From positions 1-40,482 of the forward strand of contig CALUHQ010000010.1 of assembly GCA_944320485.1 (NCBI GenBank): a stretch of DNA of 40,482 bases. Reading direction: 5' to 3'. Every line of letters begins with the position of its first letter. Position 1 is the stretch's first letter. Positions 8,404 to 16,683 of the stretch are shown one piece after another. The notes below the pieces were generated by a model, which was not told where the DNA came from, made no database searches, and worked only from the letters and a program-made list of their open reading frames with translations. This stretch comes from Candidatus Methanomethylophilaceae archaeon (GTDB taxonomy: Archaea > Thermoplasmatota > Thermoplasmata > Methanomassiliicoccales > Methanomethylophilaceae). The translations under genes and the position numbers were made by a program.

Positions 8404-9072
8404 TTACTCCCACGGCGCCCTAACGAGGACGTCTACCGGGTATATGTTCGGGATTTTATTTAATATAGAGAAATCCAGACTGCGCGGTGCGGTCGTAAAT
8501 CTCAGGGGGAGCCCGGAGGCCGATGCGACCTCCTCGGCGAACCCCATCGAATCGAGGACGGTGTCCTCGGACGTGTCCTGCTTCAGATGGGAGTTGTTCG
8601 CCACGCAGGTGGCCCTCAGATGGGACGTGGCCTCGATCTCCCTCAGGATCTGGACCGCCTCCTCGGCGTGGGTGGTCATGGACCTGTACCTGTTCACCAC
8701 GTAGATGACGTCCGGGTCCGCGTCGGCGAGGGTCCTGGAGTACACTCCCAGCGCGGTGGCTCCGGCGTCGTCCCCTCCGACGTCCACGATCACCCTGGAC
8801 CCCTCGGCAATGACGTTCCTGACCGCTCCGGGCAGGGAGGGCGTGTCCAGGTTGGTGTTGGCGAAGTTCGGTCCCACGACCCTGACCCCGTTCTCCGTGA
8901 GGACGTCGGCGTAGTCCGCGGACCTGAAGTAGGGGTTGACCACGTCCAGGTCCACGAGGGTCACGTCCTCCCCGTGCCTGGCGCAGTCGAGTGCCAGGTT
9001 GATGGACAGGTTCGTCTTTCCGGTGCCGTAGTGGCCGCATACGACGGTCACCCTTCTCTCCAGCGGGAACAT
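8404..9072 (-). CDS. P-loop NTPase heading the vor operon
   Basis: The 222-residue protein has a Walker A site GHYGTGKTN at residues 13-21, a following LVDLDVVNPYFRS segment, and a hydrophobic strand ending DVGGDDAG that suits a Walker B/switch role. The fold looks like the CobQ/MinD/ParA-type nucleotide-binding group. It lacks the KGGxGKT form of true ParA/MinD proteins. It has no membrane segment and is likely cytoplasmic. Its TAA stop is part of the ribosome binding region of the ferredoxin gene, so it is the first gene of the vor operon. A role in assembling or regulating the iron-sulfur/TPP enzyme is a guess from position. The start at ATG 9072 is supported by a TATA box 23-28 nt upstream; an open frame beyond it is not coding. 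Confidence 0.68.
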   Translation of the reverse strand: MFPLERRVTVVCGHYGTGKTNLSINLALDCARHGEDVTLVDLDVVNPYFRSADYADVLTENGVRVVGPNFANTNLDTPSLPGAVRNVIAEGSRVIVDVGGDDAGATALGVYSRTLADADPDVIYVVNRYRSMTTHAEEAVQILREIEATSHLRATCVANNSHLKQDTSEDTVLDSMGFAEEVASASGLPLRFTTAPRSLDFSILNKIPNIYPVDVLVRAPWE

Positions 9073-9319
9073 CGGACCCCAATCGCGGACACGATATATA
9101 GAATCTCGACAGGCGTCGGGGCCCTGTCGGACCGTTCCGACAATTCGAGCCAAATACAGACCTGGGGTGTCCAGGTCGAACACATCGCACCCGTATTCAC
9201 GACATCTGTCTATGATTTCGTGTGAAACGTGTCCAAACGGGCCTTTCCCGGTCCGACATGATGTGGAGCCGGGGACATTGTTTATAACGAATGGGAATCT
9301 ACCGAAACGACGAGAGTCA
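9073..9319. promoter_or_regulatory. Divergent promoters, vor operon / XRE-cupin regulator
   Basis: For the minus strand, TATATA (9095-9100) lies 23-28 nt before the ATG at 9072, predicting a leaderless transcript. For the plus strand, TTTATAA (9281-9287) predicts a start near 9310 and a leader of about 10 nt before the ATG at 9320. The roughly 180 bp between the two elements show no obvious dyad, but this is the natural place for the adjacent regulator to bind. Confidence 0.6.
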
Positions 9320-9886
9320 ATGGAGCCTAACATCGCAGAGATAGCGGAGCGCATCAAAGCCATGCGCGAACTGTGTGAGATACCGGTTGAGGAGATGGCG
9401 GAGATCGTCGGCAAGACCCCCGAGGAGTACGTCGAATACGAGAGCGGGAGGCTCGACTTCTCGTTCACGTTCCTTCACAAATGCGCCGAGAGGTTCGGCA
9501 TCGACATCGTGGAGCTGCTGACGGGGGAGAACCCGCACCTGTCGGGATGCACCCTGGTGAGGAAGGGCAAGGGCCTTCCGATCAAGAGGCGCATAGGCTT
9601 CGAGTACGAGCACCTGGCGTACAACTTCAAGGACAAGCTAGCCGAGACGTTCCTCGTCACGGCCCCCTACATCGAGGAGGACCAGGACGCGCCCATACGC
9701 GTCTCCACCCACGAGGGCCAGGAGTTCGACTACATCCTCGAGGGGACCCTGAGGTTCTCCCACAACGGGCACGTCATGGACCTGGGTCCCGGGGACTCGG
9801 TGTACTACGACTCGGGCAATCCCCACGGGATGTACGCCACGTCTAAGGAAGGATGCAGGTTCATCGCCGTCGTAATGAAGGGCTGA
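9320..9886 (+). CDS. XRE-family transcription regulator with cupin sensor domain
   Basis: The 188-residue protein has an N-terminal helix-turn-helix of the XRE type (about residues 6-70, with EEMAEIVGKTPEEYVEYESG over the recognition part). The C-terminal cupin (about 110-188) carries HEGQEFDYILEG and PGDSVYYDSGNPHG. Proteins of this build usually bind a small ligand in the cupin and repress or activate nearby genes. It is the first gene before the two MACS genes (2-nt gap to the first) and is divergent from the vor operon, so it probably controls one or both. The ATG at 9320 sits about 35 nt after a TATA box; longer frames upstream are shadows. The ligand is unknown; an acyl-CoA or short acid is a reasonable guess. 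Confidence 0.82.
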   Translation: MEPNIAEIAERIKAMRELCEIPVEEMAEIVGKTPEEYVEYESGRLDFSFTFLHKCAERFGIDIVELLTGENPHLSGCTLVRKGKGLPIKRRIGFEYEHLAYNFKDKLAETFLVTAPYIEEDQDAPIRVSTHEGQEFDYILEGTLRFSHNGHVMDLGPGDSVYYDSGNPHGMYATSKEGCRFIAVVMKG

Positions 9887-9888
9887 AG

Positions 9889-11538
9889 ATGAGGAACATC
9901 AACCTGAGATACGTCGACGAGACCTACGACGACAACGGTCTCCTGAAGACGTACAAGCTCAAGTGCCCTGACAACTTCAACTTCGGGTACGACATCGTGG
10001 ACGACATCGCCGCGGCCGAGCCCGACAGGGTCGCCCTGGTCTGGGACAGCCAGTCCGGCGAGCAGCACACGTTCACCTTCGCCGACATCAGCAGGATGAG
10101 CAACAAGGTCGCCAACTACCTGCTCTCCCAGGGCATAGGCAAGGGCGACGTGGTGATGCTGATCCTCAAGCAGAGGTACGATTTCTGGTTCTGCATGGTG
10201 GCCCTCCACAAGATCGGGGCCATCGCGGCACCCGCCACGCACATGCTCACCAAGCACGACATCGAGTACAGGATCAACGCCGCCAGCGTGAAGGCGGTCA
10301 TCTGCACCGATCAGTCCAACATCAGCGGGTCCGTGGAGCATGCGGAGAACATCCCATCCCTGCAGCTCAGGGCCCTGGTCGGCGAGAAGAGGGACGGATG
10401 GGTGGACTTCGACGTCGAGGTCGAGAAGGCCTCCGACGTGCTCGAGAGAATAGACACCAAGGTCACCGACCCGATGCTGATGTACTTCACATCCGGCACA
10501 TCCGACAACCCGAAGATGGTCCTGCACAGCCACCGCTACGCGCTCGGTCACCTGATGACCGCCAAGCACTGGCACCAGGTGGACCCCGAGGGCATACACT
10601 ACACCGTGAGCGACACCGGATGGGGGAAGTCCGTCTGGGGAGCCCTCTACGGGCAGTGGATCATGGAGTCCGCCGTGTTCGTGTACGAGTACGACAAGTT
10701 CGAGCCCCACGAGATCATGGACATGATCGAGAAGCACAGGATCACCACGTTCTGCTGCCCGCCGACCATGTTCAGGCTCTACCTCAACGCGGGACTCGAG
10801 GGCCATGACCTGTCCAGTCTGAGGAACTGCTGCATCGCCGGAGAGGCGCTCAACCCCGACACGTACAACACCTGGTACCAGGCCACCGGCCTCAAGCTGA
10901 TGGAGGGTTACGGCCAGACCGAGACCACCATGGTGGTGGGCACCCTGAGGGGCATGGAGCCCAAGCCCGGATCCATGGGAAAGCCCTCGCCCCAGTTCGA
11001 GGTGGACATCGTGGATGAGGACGGCAACTCCTGTCCCCCCGGAGTCAACGGGGAGATCGTCGTCAAGGCCGACGGCTACGGCATCATGATCGGCTACTAC
11101 AGGGACGAGGAGAAGACCAGGGAAACGCTCAGAGGCGGATGGCACCACACAGGTGACGTGGCATGGAAGGACGAGGACGGCTACTACTGGTTCGTCGGGA
11201 GGAACGACGACATCATCAAGTCCTCCGGATACAGGATCAGCCCCTTCGAGATCGAGAGCGCCCTCATGCTCCATCCCGCCGTGCTGGAGTGCGCGGTCAC
11301 CGGCGTCCCCGACCCTGTCAGGGGACAGCTCGTGAAGGCCACCATCATCCTCAGGTCCGGCTTCGAGCCCAACGACGCCCTGAAGAAGGAGATCCAGAAC
11401 TTCACCAAGAAGGAGACGGCGCCGTACAAGTACCCCCGTGTCATCGAGTTCGTGGACGTCATGCCGAAGACCATCAGCGGCAAGGTCCGCAGGGTCGAGA
11501 TCCGCAACAAGGACATCGAGAAGTACAACTCGGCATGA
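9889..11538 (+). CDS. MACS-family acyl-CoA synthetase, copy 1
   Basis: It is an AMP-forming acyl-CoA synthetase of the medium-chain/branched-chain (MACS) type. It adenylates a carboxylic acid with ATP and transfers it to CoA. Visible motifs are the P-loop YFTSGTSDNPKM (about residues 199-210), YGQTET (about 341-346), WHHTGDVAW, and the C-terminal ISGKVRR with catalytic Lys532. Length 549 aa is normal. The ATG at 9889 follows the regulator stop by 2 nt, so the two genes are co-transcribed. The protein is very similar along its whole length to the next gene, including the N-terminus MRNINLRYV, which supports this start. A Methanosarcina MACS enzyme is known to prefer 2-methylbutyrate. Substrate here is inferred only. 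Confidence 0.88.
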   Translation: MRNINLRYVDETYDDNGLLKTYKLKCPDNFNFGYDIVDDIAAAEPDRVALVWDSQSGEQHTFTFADISRMSNKVANYLLSQGIGKGDVVMLILKQRYDFWFCMVALHKIGAIAAPATHMLTKHDIEYRINAASVKAVICTDQSNISGSVEHAENIPSLQLRALVGEKRDGWVDFDVEVEKASDVLERIDTKVTDPMLMYFTSGTSDNPKMVLHSHRYALGHLMTAKHWHQVDPEGIHYTVSDTGWGKSVWGALYGQWIMESAVFVYEYDKFEPHEIMDMIEKHRITTFCCPPTMFRLYLNAGLEGHDLSSLRNCCIAGEALNPDTYNTWYQATGLKLMEGYGQTETTMVVGTLRGMEPKPGSMGKPSPQFEVDIVDEDGNSCPPGVNGEIVVKADGYGIMIGYYRDEEKTRETLRGGWHHTGDVAWKDEDGYYWFVGRNDDIIKSSGYRISPFEIESALMLHPAVLECAVTGVPDPVRGQLVKATIILRSGFEPNDALKKEIQNFTKKETAPYKYPRVIEFVDVMPKTISGKVRRVEIRNKDIEKYNSA

Positions 11539-11688
11539 TACGAATACTATCGTATTTCGATGAGGGGTATTTAAACTACAATACGGATTCCGTAGTCGGT
11601 ATTTGAATAAGACTACGGAATCCGAAATCTTCTACGATTCCATTAAATAATCGGTTTTTTCTGTTCCTGAGTATACGCGTGAGTGGCC
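11538..11688. promoter_or_regulatory. Control region of the second MACS gene with inverted repeats
   Basis: This A/T-rich spacer holds ATACGA/TCGTAT (11538-11543 and 11550-11555) and a TATA-like TATTTAAA near 11568-11575. After these comes a perfect 14-bp inverted repeat, CGGATTCCGTAGTC (11584-11597) and GACTACGGAATCCG (11611-11624), separated by 13 nt. A related half-site CTACGATTCC (11632-11641) abuts a second TATA candidate TTAAATAA (11643-11650), 38 nt before the MACS ATG. The arrangement suits a regulator operator or a transcript hairpin ending the first transcript. Confidence 0.6.
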
Positions 11689-13359
11689 ATGAGGAACATC
11701 AACCTGAGGTACGTGAAGGAGACCTACGACAAGGACGGCCTCCTCGAGCATCTTGACATCGACTGTCCCGACGACTTCAACTTCGGCTACGACATCGTGG
11801 ATGACATCGCGGTGAACGACCCCCAGAGGGTGGCGCTCGTGTGGGAGCACGAGAACGGGGATTGCAAGAAGTTCACGTTCGCCGACATCAAGAGGCTCAG
11901 CGACAAGACCTGCAACTACCTCACGTCAAAGGGCGTGGGCAAGGGGGACTTCGTCATGCTCGTCCTCAAGCACAGCTACCAGTTCTGGTTCATCTCCGTG
12001 GCGCTCCACAAGATGGGGGCCATAGCGGTCCCGGCCACGTTCATGCTGAAGTCTCACGACATCGAGTACAGGATCGACGCCGCGGGCCTCAAGGCGGTCA
12101 TCGTCACCGACGATGACGACATCATCCAGTCCTTCGAAGGAGCCGGGAACATCGACAAGCTCGCGTGCAGGTTCACCGTCAACGGCCACAGGGACGGATG
12201 GCTCGACTTCGACAGGGACCTCGAGGGATGTTCCGACGTCTGGGAGAGGGTCCCCACCAAGAGCACCGACAGGTTCCTCATGTACTTCACGTCAGGGACG
12301 TCCGGGAACCCCAAGATGGCGGTACACGATTACAGCTACCCTCTCGGACACATCCTCCTCGCCAAGCACTGGCAGCAGGTGGAGCCCGACGGGCTGCACT
12401 GGACCGTGGCAGACACGGGATGGGCAAAGAACGCCTGGGGCAAGTTCTACGGACAGTGGATCATGGAGGCGGCCGTGTTCGTGTACGAGTACGACAGGTT
12501 CGAGCCCCATCACATCATGGACATGATCGAGAAGCACAGGATCAGCACCTTCTGCTGTCCCCCGACCATGTTCAGGCTCTACCTGAACGCGGGGATAGAG
12601 GGCCATGATTTGTCCAGTCTGAAGAACTGTTGCATCGCCGGCGAGCCGCTCAGTCCGGACACATTCAACACATGGTACAGGGCCACTGGCCTCAAGCTCA
12701 TGGAGGCCTTCGGGCAGACCGAGTCGTCGGTCATAGTCGGTACCCTCAGGGGGATGACGCCGAAGCCCGGTTCCATGGGAAAGCCCTCGCCCCAGTTCCG
12801 CGTCGAGCTCCTTGACAAGGACGGCAACCCCGTCCGTCCGGGCGAGGAGGGCGAGATCTGCGTCTCCATATCGCCGAGGGTCCCGGGGATCTTCGTGGAG
12901 TACTACAGGGACGAGGTCAAGACCAACGAGACCCTGAGGGACGGCTGGCACCACACAGGCGACGTAGCATGGAAGGACGAGGACGGCTACTTCTGGTACC
13001 TGGGGAGGAACGACGACATCATCAAGTCCTCCGGATACAGGATCAGCCCCTTCGAGATCGAGAGCGTCCTGGTGGAGCATCCCGCGGTCCTGGAGGTCGC
13101 CGTCACCGGCGTGCCGGACCCGATCAGGGGACAGGTGGTGAAGGCCACGATCATCCTCAGGGAGGCGTACAAGCCCACCGACGAGCTCAAGAAGGAGCTT
13201 CAACAGTTCACCAAGAAGCGGACGGCCCCTTACAAGTACCCCCGCGTCATCGAGTTCGTGGACGCCATACCCAAGTCCATCAGCGGCAAGGTCCGCAGGG
13301 TGGTCATCCGCAACAGGGACATCAAGGACCTCATACCCGAGCCCGAGGACAAGGCCTGA
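11689..13359 (+). CDS. MACS-family acyl-CoA synthetase, copy 2
   Basis: A second AMP-forming acyl-CoA synthetase, clearly a tandem paralogue of the gene before it. It has the same P-loop YFTSGTSGNPKM, FGQTESS at the A5 motif, WHHTGDVAW and ISGKVRR with Lys534. It is 556 aa long. Differences cluster in stretches that may line the acyl pocket, for example YGQTETT versus FGQTESS and the region after PQFEVD/PQFRVE, so the two may differ in substrate. The ATG at 11689 matches the start of copy 1 (MRNINLRYV); a GTG two codons earlier is possible. Unlike copy 1 it has its own upstream control region and a strong terminator at its end, so it can be expressed separately. Confidence 0.88.
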   Translation: MRNINLRYVKETYDKDGLLEHLDIDCPDDFNFGYDIVDDIAVNDPQRVALVWEHENGDCKKFTFADIKRLSDKTCNYLTSKGVGKGDFVMLVLKHSYQFWFISVALHKMGAIAVPATFMLKSHDIEYRIDAAGLKAVIVTDDDDIIQSFEGAGNIDKLACRFTVNGHRDGWLDFDRDLEGCSDVWERVPTKSTDRFLMYFTSGTSGNPKMAVHDYSYPLGHILLAKHWQQVEPDGLHWTVADTGWAKNAWGKFYGQWIMEAAVFVYEYDRFEPHHIMDMIEKHRISTFCCPPTMFRLYLNAGIEGHDLSSLKNCCIAGEPLSPDTFNTWYRATGLKLMEAFGQTESSVIVGTLRGMTPKPGSMGKPSPQFRVELLDKDGNPVRPGEEGEICVSISPRVPGIFVEYYRDEVKTNETLRDGWHHTGDVAWKDEDGYFWYLGRNDDIIKSSGYRISPFEIESVLVEHPAVLEVAVTGVPDPIRGQVVKATIILREAYKPTDELKKELQQFTKKRTAPYKYPRVIEFVDAIPKSISGKVRRVVIRNRDIKDLIPEPEDKA

Positions 13360-13386
13360 GCCCGGGATGGGGAAAAAGTGAAATGC

Positions 13387-13404
13387 GGTGCCCGAAAGGG
13401 CACC
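13387..13404. terminator. Bidirectional terminator hairpin
   Basis: GGTGCCC (13387-13393) and GGGCACC (13398-13404) form a perfect 7-bp stem on a GAAA tetraloop, followed on the plus strand by TTTCTC. On the minus strand the same stem is followed by a CTTTTTCC run (complement of 13372-13379), so it can end both convergent transcripts. Confidence 0.72.
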
Positions 13405-13408
13405 TTTC

Positions 13409-15070
13409 TCAGGCGTCGGGCCACAGCTCGGTGGCCTTCTGCCTAAGCTCGTACTTCAGGATCTTCCCCGCGGCGTTCATGGGGAACTCGTCGATGAAGT
13501 GGATGTACTTGGGGGTCTTGTACCAGGCGATCCCCTTCTTGCAGTAATCGATGATGTCCTGCTCGATGAGGTCGGATCCGGGCTCCTTGATGACGAAGGC
13601 CCCGACCTGCTCGCCGTACTTCTGGCTCTTCACACCGACGACCTGGACGTCCCTGACGCCAGGGCAGTGGTAGATGTAGTCCTCGACCTCCTTGGGGTAG
13701 ACGTTCTCGCCTCCGCGGATGATCATGTCCTTGATCCTGCCGGTGACGTAGAAGTACCCCTCCGAGTCCCTGTACCCCAGGTCCCCGGAGTGCAGGTACC
13801 CGTTGGAGTCGATGATCTTGGCCGTCTCCTCGGGCATCTTGTAGTAGCCCTTCATGACGTTGTACCCCTTGCAGCAGAATTCTCCGATGACACCGTCTGG
13901 GCAGGGCTCGTTGGTGTCCGGGTCGAGGATGACCGTGTCGACCCCCTGCAGCTTCTTCCCGACCGATGAGCACTTCTTCTCGATGGAGGGCTCGTCGTAG
14001 GTGGTCTGGGTCATTCCCGGGGACGCCTCGGTGAGGCCGTAGACGATGGTGATCTCCCTCATGTTCATCTTCTCGACCACGTCCTCCATGGCCTTGATCG
14101 GGCAGGGGGATCCCGCCATGATGCCGGTCCTCAGGGAGGAGAAGTCGAACTTGTTGAACAGCTTGTGGTTCAGGATGCTGATGAACATGGTCGGCACCCC
14201 GTAAACCGCCGTGCACTTCTCCGTCTCGATGGTGGTCATGACCTTGACGGGGTCGAAGACCTCGACGAAGCACATGGTCACGCCGTGGTTGATGCACGCC
14301 ATGACCCCGAGGACGCATCCGAAGCAGTGGAACAGGGGCACGTTCAGGCACAGGCGGTCGGTGGGGCCGTAGTTCATGTTGGCCCCCAGCCAGTACCCGT
14401 CGTTGGCGATGTTGAAGTGGGTGAGCATGACGCCCTTCGGGAACCCGGTGGTCCCGGAGGTGTACTGCATCATGGTCACGTCGTGGACGTCGACGGAGTC
14501 CTTCCTCTCCTGGTACTCCTCGTCGGAGACCTGGCAGGCGAGGGACTTGACCTCGTTCATGGAGTACATGCCGCGGTACTTCTCGGGGCCGAGGTGGACG
14601 ACCCTCCTGAGGTGGGGGTACTTCTCGCTGTGGAAGCTGTCCCGGGGCTGGGTCTTCAGCTCGGGGATGAGGTCGTAGACTGTCTGGACGTAGTCCACGT
14701 CCCTGACGCCGTCTATGAGGTAGAGGTTCTCCATGTCCGACTGCTTGAGCACGTAGTCGAGCTCCGCGCTCCTGTAGTTGGTGTTGATCGTGAGCATGAT
14801 CGCGCCGATTTTGGCGGTGGCGAACATGATGGTGACCCAGTCGGGGACGTTGGTGGCCCAGACTGCCACCTTCTCGCCCTTCTGGACGCCCATGGCCATC
14901 ATGCCCTTGGCGACGCGGTCGACCTCGACCCCCCACTCCTTCCAGGAGAGGCGGATGTCCCTGTCGACGTAGACGATGGCGTCGTTGTCGGGGTGGTTCC
15001 TGATGCACTTGTCCAGCAGGTCCCCGAGCCTCTCGTCGCTGGTGATGTTCTTCCTGGGGATGCACACCAC
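13409..15070 (-). CDS. AMP-dependent acyl-CoA synthetase, third type
   Basis: This AMP-forming ligase belongs to the broad FadD-like group and is not a close paralogue of the two MACS genes. Motifs are YTSGTTGFPKGV (about residues 203-214), the A5 motif YGLTEASPGM, HSGDLGY, and the C-terminal AAGKILKYEL with its catalytic Lys. Length 553 aa is typical. The start is GTG at 15070, with GAGGCG about 6 nt upstream and no better ATG nearby; it lies 9 nt after the second XRE-cupin gene. The operon also contains an alpha/beta hydrolase. The substrate is probably a medium or short fatty acid, but residues that would decide this cannot be read by eye. Confidence 0.86.
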   Translation of the reverse strand: MVCIPRKNITSDERLGDLLDKCIRNHPDNDAIVYVDRDIRLSWKEWGVEVDRVAKGMMAMGVQKGEKVAVWATNVPDWVTIMFATAKIGAIMLTINTNYRSAELDYVLKQSDMENLYLIDGVRDVDYVQTVYDLIPELKTQPRDSFHSEKYPHLRRVVHLGPEKYRGMYSMNEVKSLACQVSDEEYQERKDSVDVHDVTMMQYTSGTTGFPKGVMLTHFNIANDGYWLGANMNYGPTDRLCLNVPLFHCFGCVLGVMACINHGVTMCFVEVFDPVKVMTTIETEKCTAVYGVPTMFISILNHKLFNKFDFSSLRTGIMAGSPCPIKAMEDVVEKMNMREITIVYGLTEASPGMTQTTYDEPSIEKKCSSVGKKLQGVDTVILDPDTNEPCPDGVIGEFCCKGYNVMKGYYKMPEETAKIIDSNGYLHSGDLGYRDSEGYFYVTGRIKDMIIRGGENVYPKEVEDYIYHCPGVRDVQVVGVKSQKYGEQVGAFVIKEPGSDLIEQDIIDYCKKGIAWYKTPKYIHFIDEFPMNAAGKILKYELRQKATELWPDA

Positions 15071-15079
15071 TGTATCGCC

Positions 15080-15634
15080 TCAGAACGGGGTGTAGAGGAC
15101 CGCGTAGATTTCCGCGGGTCCGTCGATGGCTCCGATGTAGTGGGGGACGACGGAGTTGTAGTAGACGGTGTCGCCCTCCTCGAGGATGGTCTCCTCCTTG
15201 CCGTACTTGACCAGGATCCTGCCGGACATCACGATGATGAACTCCTCGCCCTCGTGGGAGGATGTCTTGCGGATATCGTCGGGCTCGATCCTGATGAACA
15301 TGGGCTCCATGTGCCTGTCGGTCTTGCCCTTCCCGAGGGGGAAGTAGTGGTAGTGGCCGTCGGCGGCTTTGGCGGAGGTCTCCTCGATCCTCGCCTGCCT
15401 CTTGACGACGATGGGGTCGGGCTGGAACTGGTCGTCCATGAAGGTGCCCACCCTCTGCCCGAGGGCGCGGGACAGCCTGATGATGGTTCCGATCGGAGGG
15501 TAGACACGGCCCTCCTCCACGTCCTTCAGGTATCCGAGGTCGAGGCCGGAGTTGGTGGCCAGCTGCTCCTGCGTGAGCCCGAGGCCCTCCCTGTACTTCG
15601 CGACCCTCTTTCCGAGTTTGTTAGTGTCTGTCAT
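15080..15634 (-). CDS. XRE-family regulator with cupin domain, second copy
   Basis: The 184-residue product has an N-terminal XRE helix-turn-helix (TQEQLATNSGLDLGYLKDVEEG, residues about 20-42) and a C-terminal cupin with SHEGEEFIIVMSGR and EEGDTVYYNSVVPH. It is distinct in sequence from the regulator at 9320 but has the same architecture, and it likewise sits next to an acyl-CoA synthetase. The ATG at 15634 has a textbook AGGAGGG 6 nt upstream; an in-frame ATG at 15664 is less likely. It lies between the hydrolase (about 40 nt gap) and the ligase (9 nt), so it is internal to the operon and probably autoregulates it. Its ligand is not known. Confidence 0.83.
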   Translation of the reverse strand: MTDTNKLGKRVAKYREGLGLTQEQLATNSGLDLGYLKDVEEGRVYPPIGTIIRLSRALGQRVGTFMDDQFQPDPIVVKRQARIEETSAKAADGHYHYFPLGKGKTDRHMEPMFIRIEPDDIRKTSSHEGEEFIIVMSGRILVKYGKEETILEEGDTVYYNSVVPHYIGAIDGPAEIYAVLYTPF

Positions 15635-15675
15635 CTTCTTCCCTCCTGTTTTCTCCATTGTCATGAATCGTGATC

Positions 15676-16458
15676 TCAGCAGTCGTGGGACCTGATGTGC
15701 TCCAGGAACTCCTTGTAGTAGAGGTCGGTCCTTATGATGTGCCCGACGTCCGGGATCCTCAATACCTTGCATCCGGGGATCCTGTCCGAGATGAAGTCCC
15801 CGAGCTTGGGCTCCACCATTATGTCGCTCAGGCCGTGGACAGACAGCGTCGGGACGCTGATGTTGCCGACGGTCTCGCGGGTGTCGAACTCGTCCAGCGC
15901 GCCCATCTGGTCCTTCAGCCCGCGAGGGTCCAGGTTCTTCAGGGACCTGACCGGCTTGCCCTTCGCCTCGTGGTCGGAGAAGAAGCCCTCCGTGAAGCAG
16001 AAGGCGTTGGTCATCATGCTGATGTACTCCGGGTCACCGCCCTTCAGGGCGCAGTCCACTATACCGTTCATGAAGTAGCTGGACCTGGCCGGCCTGTAGG
16101 GGTACGCGGAGACCAGCGTGAGGGACCTGAGCCTCTCGGGGTGCTGGAGCGCGAACTCCTGGGCGATGTGCCCTCCCATGGACCATCCGAGCATGTGCGC
16201 CTTGAACACATGGAGGTGATCCATCAGCGCCAGGACGTCATCCACGAAATCCTGCTTCCTGATCCCGTTGCCGGGATACCTCGTGAGTCCGGCGCCCCTG
16301 TTGTCGAAGGTGATGACCCTGTATCTTGACGACAGGTCGGGTATCATCTGTTTGAAGAAGTTGGTGTCCCCGGAGAACCCGTTGATGAGAACGACGGGGT
16401 TCCCCTCCCCCTCCTCGTGATAATGCATCTCGATTCCGTTGATGTTTGCGAATGGCAT
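15676..16458 (-). CDS. Alpha/beta hydrolase
   Basis: A 260-residue alpha/beta-hydrolase fold protein with the nucleophile elbow GWSMGG (Ser93), an acid Asp212 in GLSDIMV and His240 in VGHII, which together make a complete catalytic triad. NGFSGD near residue 27-31 suits the oxyanion region. No signal peptide is present. As first gene of an operon with a regulator and an acyl-CoA synthetase, it may release an acid from an ester or thioester for activation by the ligase; this is inference. A TATA-like element (complement of 16484-16490) lies about 26 nt upstream of the ATG, giving a near-leaderless start, and AAGGA lies 7 nt before the ATG. Confidence 0.82.
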   Translation of the reverse strand: MPFANINGIEMHYHEEGEGNPVVLINGFSGDTNFFKQMIPDLSSRYRVITFDNRGAGLTRYPGNGIRKQDFVDDVLALMDHLHVFKAHMLGWSMGGHIAQEFALQHPERLRSLTLVSAYPYRPARSSYFMNGIVDCALKGGDPEYISMMTNAFCFTEGFFSDHEAKGKPVRSLKNLDPRGLKDQMGALDEFDTRETVGNISVPTLSVHGLSDIMVEPKLGDFISDRIPGCKVLRIPDVGHIIRTDLYYKEFLEHIRSHDC

Positions 16459-16683
16459 TTGTTGGTCCTTATTTTAATGGGATAGATAAACGTTGCTTCC
16501 ATCGTTCCAATAGCAGTTCCATGATTGATGCCATGCGGTGTGTACTGGCTCTGTCGTTGGAAGCCTGGGCCCTTGTCTCGGGACGGGAAGTCATCTAATT
16601 AGTCCAAGCAGGATTGTGACAGTTCTTACTTTGACTTGGGTCCCAAGGATGATGGTTTGGCGGAGGGGGCTGGCCCCTCCGCA
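16459..16683. other. Intergenic region with hairpins
   Basis: This spacer contains the hydrolase promoter at its left edge. CTTGGG-T-CCCAAG (16635-16647) is a 13-nt dyad. CGGAGGGG/CCCCTCCG (16661-16668 and 16674-16681) is an 8-bp hairpin with a 5-nt loop just after the tgtA stop and is a likely terminator. No gene, tRNA or coding frame is convincing in the rest. Confidence 0.5.
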
